Positions 33,795 through 41,646 of a stretch of DNA of 55,174 nucleotides are shown here, in pieces. The notes under the pieces are model-generated. The model was not told the origin of the DNA. It did no database searches and was given only the letters and a program-made list of their open reading frames with translations. Source of the stretch: Methylobacterium variabile (lineage in GTDB: Bacteria; Pseudomonadota; Alphaproteobacteria; Rhizobiales; Beijerinckiaceae); NCBI RefSeq assembly GCF_001043975.1, contig NZ_LABY01000073.1, positions 1 through 55,174 of the forward strand. The letters run 5' to 3'. Each line of letters begins with the position of its first letter. The first letter of the stretch is position 1. A program made the position numbers and the translations under genes.

Positions 33795-34273
33795 GATCGG
33801 CGGTCGAGGTCCCGGCGCGGTGATCCCCGGGCGATGCGGAGGACCGCCGCAGCATAGACCAGGCCGCGCGTCCGGTCGTCCCCGTGTCGCGCCGGGGCCG
33901 GGCTGCGGGACACCGGGAACGGGTCGAGGTCGCCGACGCTGGCGAAACCGGCGCGTCGGTCCCGCAGGCGATCGCACCCGTCGAACCCTCACAACCTGCC
34001 TACCGTCAGCACGATGATCGAGACCGGATGGAGGGACGACAGAGGCTCGCCCTGTCGTGCGAGCAGATCGGCGACGATCCGATCCTGATTGGTCGTGTCA
34101 CCAGCACGGGTATCGCGCTGTTCTTCGCCCACGCGATGATCTGAGATCTCGTAGGCCGTCGTGCGTTGCCGCACGACGAAACAATTCGCGCCGATGCACA
34201 ACACACGCACGCAATCACCGACGGGTACGAGCACTCGCAACGCCGGCTGAATGCAGTCGCCTTGGAGGCTCAC
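33795..34273. other. Intergenic stretch without a convincing gene
   Basis: About 480 bp separate the regulator gene from a small ORF. The open frames here are short, rich in Arg/Pro and look like chance frames of GC-rich DNA. The base composition falls toward the right (after about 34000). The only structured element seen is the perfect hairpin at 34158-34177. Promoters for the small ORF or the regulator may lie here but could not be placed. Confidence 0.5.
34158..34177. promoter_or_regulatory. Perfect short hairpin GTCGTGCG-TTGC-CGCACGAC
   Basis: This is an 8-bp perfect stem with a 4-nt loop, 97 nt upstream of the small ORF at 34274. It could be an operator for a dimeric regulator or a leader hairpin. 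There is no U-tract after it, so it is not a classical terminator. Only the symmetry is observed; the role is inferred. Confidence 0.35.
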
Positions 34274-34366
34274 ATGGTCACGTCGAATCAGTTCCGCCGC
34301 ATGGCTATGGCCGCCTTCGTCCTCGGCCTGGCGCTCGCTCCCGTGCTCAATCCGCTGCTCCCCTGA
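34274..34366 (+). CDS. Small hydrophobic peptide, 30 residues
   Basis: The ORF encodes a short polar start (MVTSNQFRR) followed by a single hydrophobic helix (MAMAAFVLGLALAPVLNPLLP). GGAGG lies 5 nt before the ATG, a good ribosome site, which is the main reason to accept it. It could be a one-helix membrane peptide or the remains of a signal sequence. No homologue is recognised. The frame continues upstream in-frame to 34166 but without coding character. Confidence 0.4.
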   Translation: MVTSNQFRRMAMAAFVLGLALAPVLNPLLP

Positions 34367-34649
34367 TCCCGAGCGCCATCATTGCCGGGGCGCACGGCCC
34401 AGCGGATCACCCGGACCTGCGCCGGGGTGCCCAGCGACGTCCTGCCCGATCCGGTGCAGCGTCCCGGCACGGGCAGGCCGGGTAGGGCGCAATGAACCGC
34501 CTCGGGTTTCTCAGAGGCTTGTAAGAGCGCGGGATAGGCAGGCCGTCGCTGTCAGCGCTCCGGTCAGCGCGCAGGCGGGGACGACGAAGCTGGATGGGCC
34601 GTCATCCTCTCGCGAGGCCTCACGCCCATGCCCGCCATCCCCGCTGAGG

Positions 34650-35330
34650 TCACCCGGCTTTGCCGGGCACAGGCGTGTTGAGCAGTTGCTGCTCCCACAG
34701 GTAGGCGATGCCGCTTCCGCCGGCATGCTGCGTGATCACCTCCGTCAGCGCGACGGCCTGTTCGGTCCGAGCCCAGTCGCGCTGCCATTCCGCCGCCAGC
34801 GCCAGCCACGTCATCATGTTCGCACCGGCCGCGATCATGCGCTGAATGGCGACCTGGTGAGCCTCGACCGAGACCGCCCCCGACGCATCGGTGACCACCG
34901 TCACGTCCCAGCCCTCGCCGAGGGCCTGGATCGTCGGCATCGCGACGCAGACCTCAGTCCACAGCCCTGCGATGATCAGTTGCTTGCGGCCCGTCGCCCT
35001 GACCGCGTCCACGACCCTTCTGTCTTCCCAGGTATTGATGAACGTCCGGTCGATCACCTCCTGGCCGGGAAAAACGTCGGTGATCTGGGGAAAGAGCAGG
35101 CCGCCCCGCTCGGCGATCACGGTCGTCAGGATCGTCGGGACGCCGAAGGCCCTGGCGGCCTTCGCCAGGCCCGCCGTATTGTTGATCACCATCTGCGGTT
35201 CGTGGCTGTTCACGTTCGCGAGCTGGTAAGGCTGATGGTCGATCAGAACGAGCACCGAATCTTCAGGACGAAGAAGCGAATCAAGGCCGTTGCGCAAGGT
35301 CATGAGCGTCATTTTGCTGCCGTCGTGCAT
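34650..35330 (-). CDS. Isochorismatase-family cysteine hydrolase (YcaC-like)
   Basis: This 226-residue hydrolase has the isochorismatase fold. Asp31 (VLVLIDHQPYQL) and the nucleophile Cys128 in AGLWTEVCVAMP, followed by VVTDASGAVS and the C-terminal MMTWLALAAEWQRDW, closely match E. coli YcaC. YcaC-type proteins form octamers, and their physiological substrate is not settled. Two starts are possible: ATG 35330 or ATG 35312. It diverges from a LysR-type regulator gene, a common regulator-target arrangement. Confidence 0.9.
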   Translation of the reverse strand: MHDGSKMTLMTLRNGLDSLLRPEDSVLVLIDHQPYQLANVNSHEPQMVINNTAGLAKAARAFGVPTILTTVIAERGGLLFPQITDVFPGQEVIDRTFINTWEDRRVVDAVRATGRKQLIIAGLWTEVCVAMPTIQALGEGWDVTVVTDASGAVSVEAHQVAIQRMIAAGANMMTWLALAAEWQRDWARTEQAVALTEVITQHAGGSGIAYLWEQQLLNTPVPGKAG

Positions 35331-35350
35331 GAGATTGAGTTACGGAAGAC

Positions 35351-35367
35351 GTGCGCCGACTGCGCAC
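35351..35367. promoter_or_regulatory. Candidate LysR-type operator GTGCGC-N5-GCGCAC
   Basis: A perfect 6-bp inverted repeat with a 5-bp spacer lies in the 122-bp region between the divergent isochorismatase-like and LysR genes. Dyads with this spacing are typical of LysR-type sites, although the exact T-N11-A form is not met (here T-N13-A). It is assigned from symmetry and position only. Confidence 0.45.
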
Positions 35368-35452
35368 TGCCCGACGGAACCTTGTCAGCCCAAGTGGAGA
35401 GACGGTAGTGCTCGTTCGTGCCACGCTGTGTCGCGCAACGGGGAACGCCGAC

Positions 35453-36334
35453 GTGGATATCGAAGAGCTGCGGACATTCGTGGAGATCGCCCAGGCCGGG
35501 GGCGTGTCGGGCGCTGCGCGCCGGCTCGGCGTCTCCAAATCGGTCGTCAGCCGGCGGCTCATCAGGCTCGAGGCGGAGCTCGGCGTGCAGCTTCTCGCGC
35601 GGACCACCCGCGGCGCCGCTCTCACGGAAGCCGGGGCCACGTTCCGCGATCATGCCGCGAGAGCCTGCGCCGAGATCGATGCCGCCCAGGGGACGATCCT
35701 GCCCGACGGCGAGCTTCGGGGTCGCCTGCGGGTCGCCGCGCCGCTGTCCTTCGGCCCGACTCACTTCGCTTCCGTGATCGCGGACATGGCGCGGCGCCAC
35801 CCGCACCTCCAGATCCACACGTGCTACACCGATCGCTTCGTCGATCTGATCGCAGAAGGGTATGATTGCGCGATCCGGGTCGGCTATCTGCCGGACTCCA
35901 CCCTTCTCTCGCGGCGCGTCGGACCGCTCTACGTAAAGCTGGTGGCAAGTCCAGAATACATCACAGCACACGGGTCGCCTGAAACGCCGGACGATCTGCT
36001 CGCGCATCAAGCGCTCTTGCAGGGCACCGAATCCTGGCAGCTGATGGACGGTGACAGGATCATCACGGTTCGCCCGCAAGGACGGTTCAAGGCCGACAAC
36101 GGCTCAGCGCTCGTTGCGGCCGCGGCAGCCGGGCTCGGGATCGCCTATCTCCCCGATGGCCTGACCCGTGAATTCCTGGCCTCCGGCACGCTCGTTCCGG
36201 TGATGCCGCGCTATCCGCCGCCACCGGCCGGGATCTACGTCGTCCGCCCGCCGGATCAGCATCTCGCACCGAAGGTCAGGATCCTCGCCGAACGGCTGAT
36301 CGCGTGCTTCGACGAGGCTTCGCATGGTGCGTGA
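35453..36334 (+). CDS. LysR-family transcriptional regulator
   Basis: This 293-residue regulator has an N-terminal winged helix-turn-helix (IEELRTFVEIAQAGGVSGAARRLGVSKSVVSRRLIRLEAELG in outline) and a substrate-binding domain of the CrgA/DmlR-like group (GRLRVAAPLSFGPTHFASVIADM, then YDCAIRVGYLPDSTLLSRRVG). GTG 35453, with GGGGAACG just upstream, puts the start directly before the helix-turn-helix; the open frame extends to 35351. It probably controls the divergent hydrolase gene and itself. Confidence 0.9.
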   Translation: MDIEELRTFVEIAQAGGVSGAARRLGVSKSVVSRRLIRLEAELGVQLLARTTRGAALTEAGATFRDHAARACAEIDAAQGTILPDGELRGRLRVAAPLSFGPTHFASVIADMARRHPHLQIHTCYTDRFVDLIAEGYDCAIRVGYLPDSTLLSRRVGPLYVKLVASPEYITAHGSPETPDDLLAHQALLQGTESWQLMDGDRIITVRPQGRFKADNGSALVAAAAAGLGIAYLPDGLTREFLASGTLVPVMPRYPPPPAGIYVVRPPDQHLAPKVRILAERLIACFDEASHGA

Positions 36335-36343
36335 GTTCGCGGC

Positions 36344-36388
36344 CATGACTGGAAGCCCGGACAGGCTGCCCGTCCGGGCTCAGTCATG
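36344..36388. terminator. Bidirectional terminator-like hairpin between convergent genes
   Basis: CATGACTG plus AGCCCGGAC on the left pairs with GTCCGGGCT plus CAGTCATG on the right: 17 bp of stem with a small bulge and an 8-nt loop. It lies 9 bp after the LysR stop and before the converging SDR gene. The stem is strong but lacks a clear T-run on either side. Confidence 0.5.
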
Positions 36389-36465
36389 ACGCGCGACCGG
36401 AATGCGGAACCGGACCTCACCGCATCTTGTTCGAGGAACCGGCATCCACCTCCTGGGAAGAGGAT

Positions 36466-37242
36466 CTAGATCCCGCCCGCCAGGTAACCTCCGTCCACGT
36501 TCATCACCGTCCCCGTGGTGAAGCTCGCCGCCGGGGAGGCCAGGTAGACGGCCGCCCCCACGAGTTCCTGCAACTCGCCGAAGCGGCCGGCGGGCGAGCG
36601 CATGAGGGCCGCGTCCTTGCGCGCCTGGGGCATCTTCTCGCGGTTGAGCTCGGTCATGAAGAAGCCGGGAGAGATCGCGTTGACCCGCACGCCGTGCCGC
36701 GCCCATTCGGCGGCGAGCGAGGTGGTGAGCCCGACGATGCCGTGCTTGGCCACCGCGTAGGGGCAGGCGTTCGGCCAGCCGCGATGCGCGGCGAGCGAGG
36801 CGACGTTGATGATCGCCCCGCCGCCCCGCGCCACCATCCCCCGCCCGAAGGCCTGGCAGGCGTGGAAGACGCTGGTGAGGTTCGTGGCGACCACCTGCGC
36901 GAACTCGTCCGGCGTGAAGTCGAGGGCGGGCTTGATGATCGTCATGCCCTGGCAGTTCATCAGCACGTCGACCGCGCCGAGATCCGCCGAGACCCTCTCG
37001 GCCAGTGCCTGCACGGCGCCCGGTTCCGTCACGTCGGCCTCGTAGGCGCGCGCCGTGGGGCAGATGGATTCGAGCCGCGCCAGCGCCGCCCCGAGCTTGT
37101 CCGGGCGGCGCGCCGCGATGGCGACCCGGGCGCCCTCCCGCGCGAAGCCGTGGGCGACGGACTCGCCGATGCCGCTGGAGCCGCCGATCACCAGGGCCGT
37201 CATCCCGGAGAGCGACAGGGAGGTCGAGCCGACGGGGAGCAT
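36466..37242 (-). CDS. Short-chain dehydrogenase/reductase (SDR)
   Basis: This classical SDR has 258 residues. The cofactor motif is GGSSGIG (about residues 20-26), followed by the NNAG-like NCQG, Ser149, Tyr162 and Lys166 (YAVAK), and the C-terminal INVDGGY-like MNVDGGYLAGG. The Arg in AARRPDKL after strand 2 favours NADP(H). It is the last gene of the minus-strand sugar-importer operon, 4 nt after the MalG-type permease gene, and probably oxidises or reduces the imported polyol or sugar derivative. Confidence 0.9.
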   Translation of the reverse strand: MLPVGSTSLSLSGMTALVIGGSSGIGESVAHGFAREGARVAIAARRPDKLGAALARLESICPTARAYEADVTEPGAVQALAERVSADLGAVDVLMNCQGMTIIKPALDFTPDEFAQVVATNLTSVFHACQAFGRGMVARGGGAIINVASLAAHRGWPNACPYAVAKHGIVGLTTSLAAEWARHGVRVNAISPGFFMTELNREKMPQARKDAALMRSPAGRFGELQELVGAAVYLASPAASFTTGTVMNVDGGYLAGGI

Positions 37243-37246
37243 GGGA

Positions 37247-38071
37247 TCAATCCTTGACTGCGGAACCGGCGAAGCCCTGCACGAGGTAGCGCTGCAGGAG
37301 GACGTAGAGGCACGAGGGAATCGCGGTCGCGACCAGGGTCGCCGCCATGATCTGTGCCCACTCGACCCGAAACTGCCCGAACATCTTGAGCACGCCGAGG
37401 GTCATCGGCTGCCGGGCCTGGTCCTGGATCAGGCACAGGGCCCAGAGCACGTCGCCCCAGGCGAGCAGGAACGCGAAGGTCACGGTCGCCACGAGGCCCG
37501 GCATCACGTTCGGCAGGATGACCTTCGTGAGCACCTGCAGCCGCGAGGCGCCGTCGAGCATCGCCGCCTGGTCGATCTCGGGCGGGATCGTGTCGATGTA
37601 GCCCTTCAGCATCCAGACGCTGAACGGGAGCGTGATCGTCGAGAGCGCGAGGACGAGGCCGAGCCGCGTGTCGTAGAGGCCCGCCCGGCTCAGGAGCTCG
37701 AAGTAGGGACCCACCAGCAGAACGCCCGGCAGCATCTGGCTGGTGAGCAGGATCGCCATCAGGGCGAGCTTGCCCCGGAAGGCGAAGCGCGAGAAGCCGT
37801 AGGCCGCGAACACCCCGACGAGCGACGAGATCAGGGCCGTGCCCGACGACGTGATCAGGCTGTTCAGGAAGTAGATCGGGAAGCCCTCCTGCTGCCAGAT
37901 CTTGGCGTAGGCCTCCACCGTGGCCTGCCGCGGCCACAGCGTCGCCGGGAAGTCGATCACCTCGAGCGGCGGCTTCAGCGAGGACGAGATCACCCAGTAG
38001 AACGGAGCGAGGTTGTAGAGGAGCATCAGCCCCAGGATCAGGACCACGAAGGGCCGCTGCAGGCCGGTCAT
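37247..38071 (-). CDS. ABC transporter permease, MalG/carbohydrate type
   Basis: This 274-residue inner-membrane permease has six predicted helices. The EAA loop reads PPEIDQAAMLDGASRLQVLTKVILPNVMPGL, characteristic of the CUT1 carbohydrate importer family. The N-terminus is TGLQRPFVVLILGLMLLYNLAPFYWVISSSLKP. It lies 2 nt downstream of the MalF-type gene. The partner ATPase is not encoded nearby. Confidence 0.92.
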   Translation of the reverse strand: MTGLQRPFVVLILGLMLLYNLAPFYWVISSSLKPPLEVIDFPATLWPRQATVEAYAKIWQQEGFPIYFLNSLITSSGTALISSLVGVFAAYGFSRFAFRGKLALMAILLTSQMLPGVLLVGPYFELLSRAGLYDTRLGLVLALSTITLPFSVWMLKGYIDTIPPEIDQAAMLDGASRLQVLTKVILPNVMPGLVATVTFAFLLAWGDVLWALCLIQDQARQPMTLGVLKMFGQFRVEWAQIMAATLVATAIPSCLYVLLQRYLVQGFAGSAVKD

Positions 38072-38073
38072 CG

Positions 38074-38970
38074 TCAGGCGTTCCTCGACATCGTCACCCG
38101 CAGGTAGGGAATCGCGACGACCAGCATCGTCACCGCCAGCACGACGGCCATCGCCGAGGCGTAGGCCGGGTTGAAGAACTCGAAGTACTGCCGGAAGGTC
38201 AGGGTGGAGACGAGCTGGGTCGCGTCGCCCGGCCCGCCGCCGGTCATGCCGTAGACGGTGCCGAAGAGCCGCGCCTCCCAGATCACGTCGAGCACCACGG
38301 CGATGATGACCATGTTGCGCAAAGCTGGCAGCGTCACGTAGCGGAAGGATTGCCACGCCCCGGCGCCGTCAATCGCCGCCGCCTCGTAGAGGTGGGCGGG
38401 GATGGCCTGGAGGCCGGCCAGCAGGATCAGCATGACGAACGGGTACCCGCGCCAGACCTCGGCCGTGACGACGCCGAAGAAGGCGAGCGACGGCGAGCCC
38501 AGCCAGTCGACCGGCTGGTCGACGGCGCCGAGCCGCAGCAGGATCGCGTTGGCCATCCCCGGCAGCGTGTCGAAGACGAAGCGCCAGATGATGCCGCTGA
38601 TCACGTCCGGCACGGTCCAGGGCAGGATGGCGGCGACCCGAAACAGCCACTTCGCCGGCAGGTCCGCGTTCAGCGCCAGGGCGACCGCGAGCCCGATGGC
38701 GAGGTGGAGCGACACGACGAGCCCGACATAGAGCGCGGTCGTGGACAGGGTGGAGGCGAACTGGGGATCCGTCGCCAGCTGCCGGTAGGCGTCGAGGGAG
38801 AAGCCCGGCTCCCGCACCCACACCATGTTGAAGCTCTGGAGCAGGGCCGTCACGGCCGGGAGGCCGAGAACGAGAAGCAGCAGCAGGATCGCCGGCCCGA
38901 CGAACAGGAAAGGGAGCCAGCGCTCCCCCCGGTCGGCGCCGGCGGCGTCCGCGCCCGATGATGGCCGCAT
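38074..38970 (-). CDS. ABC transporter permease, MalF/carbohydrate type
   Basis: This 298-residue CUT1-family permease has the start FLFVGPAILLLLLVLGLPAVTALLQSF and the EAA loop PAHLYEAAAIDGAGAWQSFRYVTLPALRNM. Six helices are predicted. The ATG at 38970 is chosen by homology-like start position and its 8-nt distance from the binding-protein stop. Together with the MalG-type protein it forms the membrane channel. Confidence 0.92.
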   Translation of the reverse strand: MRPSSGADAAGADRGERWLPFLFVGPAILLLLLVLGLPAVTALLQSFNMVWVREPGFSLDAYRQLATDPQFASTLSTTALYVGLVVSLHLAIGLAVALALNADLPAKWLFRVAAILPWTVPDVISGIIWRFVFDTLPGMANAILLRLGAVDQPVDWLGSPSLAFFGVVTAEVWRGYPFVMLILLAGLQAIPAHLYEAAAIDGAGAWQSFRYVTLPALRNMVIIAVVLDVIWEARLFGTVYGMTGGGPGDATQLVSTLTFRQYFEFFNPAYASAMAVVLAVTMLVVAIPYLRVTMSRNA

Positions 38971-38978
38971 CGCGCGCC

Positions 38979-40298
38979 TCAGGTCTTGCGCTGCAGGATC
39001 GTCTCGACCTGCCTGTGCGCGTCGGCGAGGGCCTGGTCCGGCGTCTTCGTCCGCGTGACCGCGGCGTGCAGGCTCTGGCGGAAGGTTTCGTTGATCTCCG
39101 GCCATTGCGGGATCAGCGGCATGAAGGCGGCGTGGTCGAGCTCCTGCGCCATGAGCCGGGCCGAGGCGCTCTCCCGGATCTTCGGGAACTCCGCGTTGAC
39201 CGCGCGCCGGGGCGACAGGAGGTTGTTGTCGAGGTACCACTTCTCCGCCCGCTGCCGGTCGGTGAGGAAGCGCACGAGCCGCCAGGCCGCCTCGGCGTTC
39301 GGCGACTTCGGGTTGATGTGCAGGGACTTCATGTTCAGCGTGGTGCGGATGTGGTTCGCGCCCGCCTCCTTCATCGGCACCGGGGCGACCTGCAGGGTGT
39401 TCCAGGCGTCGAGGTCCTTGTTCATCTCGGCGGTGATCGGGTAGGCCCAGGCCGCCTCGAAGGCCATGCCGATCCGCCGCGTCGCCAGGAACTGGCGGGC
39501 CGCGTTCGCGTCGACCTGCAGCACCCCGGGCGGCATCACCTTGTCGTCGTTGATCAGCCCGACCACGTAGGAGAACGCCTCACGCGCCGCCGGCTCGTCG
39601 AGGCGCGAGCGGGTGTAGTCGGGGCTGAGGATGTCGCCGCCGAAGCCGCGCAGGACCACCGGGAAGCGCAGGTCGAAGCCGCCCTGGCCGAGCACCATCG
39701 TGGTGCCCCAGCGATCGACCGGGCCGCCGGGCTTGCTCGGCGCCGTCAGCCGCTTCGCGGCGTCGCGGAACGCCTCCCAGGTGGCCGGCGCGCCCGCGAC
39801 CCCGACGCTCTCCAGCATCGGCTTGTTGTAGAACAGGACGATCGGCACGTAGGTCTGCGGCGCGCCGAACAGGCCGCCCTTCTCGCTGACCACCTTGATG
39901 GTGGGCTCGTAGAACTGGCCTGCCCAGGCGGCCGCGCCCCCCTCCTTCTCCAGGAACGGGGTCAGGTCCAGGAGCCAGCCCTCGCGGATGAACTGCTTGA
40001 CCGGGTTGGAATCGAGGGCGAACACGTCGGGCCCGCGGCCGCCCCGGAAGGCGGTGGCGTAGCGCACGTCGCGCTGGCCGTAGGCCACCGGCTCGGGCCG
40101 GATCTTCACGTCCGGGTTCTCGCTCTCGAACCGGGCGAAGGCCTCGGCGAGGGACCGGCCCCAGACCGGCTCGGCGAGGTGCCAGTCGGAATAGGTCAGC
40201 GTGACCGGGGCGGCCGCCCGCGCGACGACGGGTGCTGCGAGCGCGCCGGCCGCGACGCCGAGCGCATGCCGGCGTGTCAGCGTCCGTGGTTGTCTCAT
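38979..40298 (-). CDS. Extracellular solute-binding protein family 1 (sugar type), Tat-like signal
   Basis: This 439-residue periplasmic binding protein has the N-terminal MRQPRTLTRRHALGVAAGAL, a twin-arginine-like signal with cleavage near ARA-AA. The ATG at 40298 is preceded by GGGAGGACGCG; the frame is open to 40379 but without a signal-like sequence. Motifs such as FARFESENPDVKIRPEPV and GGRGPDVFALDS are typical of CUT1 solute-binding proteins. It begins the importer operon. The 163-nt region upstream, before the dehydrogenase gene, should hold its promoter. Confidence 0.9.
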   Translation of the reverse strand: MRQPRTLTRRHALGVAAGALAAPVVARAAAPVTLTYSDWHLAEPVWGRSLAEAFARFESENPDVKIRPEPVAYGQRDVRYATAFRGGRGPDVFALDSNPVKQFIREGWLLDLTPFLEKEGGAAAWAGQFYEPTIKVVSEKGGLFGAPQTYVPIVLFYNKPMLESVGVAGAPATWEAFRDAAKRLTAPSKPGGPVDRWGTTMVLGQGGFDLRFPVVLRGFGGDILSPDYTRSRLDEPAAREAFSYVVGLINDDKVMPPGVLQVDANAARQFLATRRIGMAFEAAWAYPITAEMNKDLDAWNTLQVAPVPMKEAGANHIRTTLNMKSLHINPKSPNAEAAWRLVRFLTDRQRAEKWYLDNNLLSPRRAVNAEFPKIRESASARLMAQELDHAAFMPLIPQWPEINETFRQSLHAAVTRTKTPDQALADAHRQVETILQRKT

Positions 40299-40461
40299 CG
40301 CGTCCTCCCTGGGCCCGCCGCCACGGCGCCTGATCGGGCGGCGCGGCGGCGGTGCGTCCGGCTTCTCTGGCCGGTGCATACATTGTTCATTCGCATCTCA
40401 GCAGAGCGCGCCGGCGCTGACAAGCACTAACATTCCGGCGCGGCGCGCTCCGGGGCGCGGA

Positions 40462-41553
40462 TCAGCCCGCACCCGGGCGGGGTTCGGGCATGCGCAGCGC
40501 GTACCGGCCGGCGAGCGCGGCGAGCGCGGCCAGGGTCGTCGGATCGACCGGGACGCCGTCGCGGTCCCGCCGCTCGGCCTCGGCCCATTCGCGGTCGCCG
40601 GGCGCCATGACGGGGCAGGCCGCAGCCGGCGAGCCGCGCAGGGCCGCGAGGTAGCGCGCCATCCCGGCGCGGAACATGCCCGGATCGACGAAGGCGGCGG
40701 GACGCAGGGCGAGCACGAAGGCGCCCATCTCCCGCGGCCGCGCGAAGTCCGGGCCGGCCATCGGGGCGATCTCGTGGCTCAGCCGCATGCCGGACAGAAC
40801 CGCGCTGAGGATCTCCGCGAGACCCGCGAGGCCGGCGCCCTTGAAGCCGAAGGCGGCCCCGAGGGGGGCGAGCATCTCCGCCCGCTCCGCGTCCGTCGTG
40901 TCGCGCCCCTCGGCGTCCGACGCGGTGGCGGCCGGAAGCGCCATCCCGAGGCTGCGGTAGAGCAGCACGCGGTTATACGGGATGGCGCTCGTCGCCATGT
41001 CCAGGAGCCAGGGACGACCGTCCTCGACCGGGACCGCGACGGCGAGCGGGTTGGTGCCGTGGAACCGCTCGGCGCCGTCGTGCAGGCGCACGACGCTGTC
41101 CGAGTTGCAGGTCGCGAACCCGATGCAGCCCGCCTCCGCGGCGGCGAGCGCGAAGGCGCCCGCCGCCCCGAAATGCGACGAGTTGCGGATGGTCACGGCG
41201 CCGATCCCGTACCGGCCCGCGAGGTCGACGGCGCGCGCCATCGCCGCGTAGGTGGCGCGGGCCCCCTGGGCGTGATCGGCGTCGAGCCGCGCCACGGCCC
41301 CGTCCTCCTCGAAGCGCAGGCGCGGACGCCCGTTCACCCGGCCGCCCGCGATCGCGGTCGCGTAGTGCGGCAGCAGCCGGATGCCGTGGCTGTCGACGCC
41401 CAGGCGCGAGGCGTGCGCCATCGCCCGCGTCGCCGCGGCGGCGCTCTCCTCGTCGGCGCCGGCCGCACGCAGCACCGCCCGCGCGAAGCTGGCCAGATCC
41501 GCCATGGCGAAGAGCGGGGCGACGGGTGGCCCGGGGGCCGGCTCTCCGCTCAT
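40462..41553 (-). CDS. Ldh family-2 malate/lactate/ureidoglycolate-type dehydrogenase
   Basis: This NAD(P)-dependent oxidoreductase of the Ldh_2 family (MDH/YiaK/AllD group) has about 363 residues from ATG 41553. Conserved features are HASRLGVDSHGIRLLPHY with the catalytic histidine, the segment VTIRNSSHFGAAGAFALAA and GTNPLAVAVPVEDGRPWLLDMATSAI. The start is uncertain: GTG 41586, ATG 41562 and ATG 41505 are alternatives. It lies upstream of, and in line with, the sugar-importer operon and divergent from a GntR-type regulator. This suggests 2-oxo/2-hydroxy acid or sugar-acid metabolism. Confidence 0.85.
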   Translation of the reverse strand: MSGEPAPGPPVAPLFAMADLASFARAVLRAAGADEESAAAATRAMAHASRLGVDSHGIRLLPHYATAIAGGRVNGRPRLRFEEDGAVARLDADHAQGARATYAAMARAVDLAGRYGIGAVTIRNSSHFGAAGAFALAAAEAGCIGFATCNSDSVVRLHDGAERFHGTNPLAVAVPVEDGRPWLLDMATSAIPYNRVLLYRSLGMALPAATASDAEGRDTTDAERAEMLAPLGAAFGFKGAGLAGLAEILSAVLSGMRLSHEIAPMAGPDFARPREMGAFVLALRPAAFVDPGMFRAGMARYLAALRGSPAAACPVMAPGDREWAEAERRDRDGVPVDPTTLAALAALAGRYALRMPEPRPGAG

Positions 41554-41622
41554 CGCCGCCATCCGCCACGCCCGGCCCGGGGGCACCTCGCAAGACGACC
41601 GATCATCCGACCCTCCCGATTA

Positions 41623-41646
41623 ATGTCCAATGCATGCAGTCGACAT
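41623..41646. promoter_or_regulatory. Candidate operator: 24-bp palindrome centred on TGCATGCA
   Basis: The sequence from 41623 to 41646 is symmetric at 20 of 24 positions (outer ATGTC/GACAT, inner TGCATGCA). It lies between the divergent dehydrogenase and GntR-type genes and overlaps the only ATG of the GntR frame. This would suit autoregulation, or suggests that the true start of the regulator lies further downstream at a non-standard codon. Confidence 0.5.
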
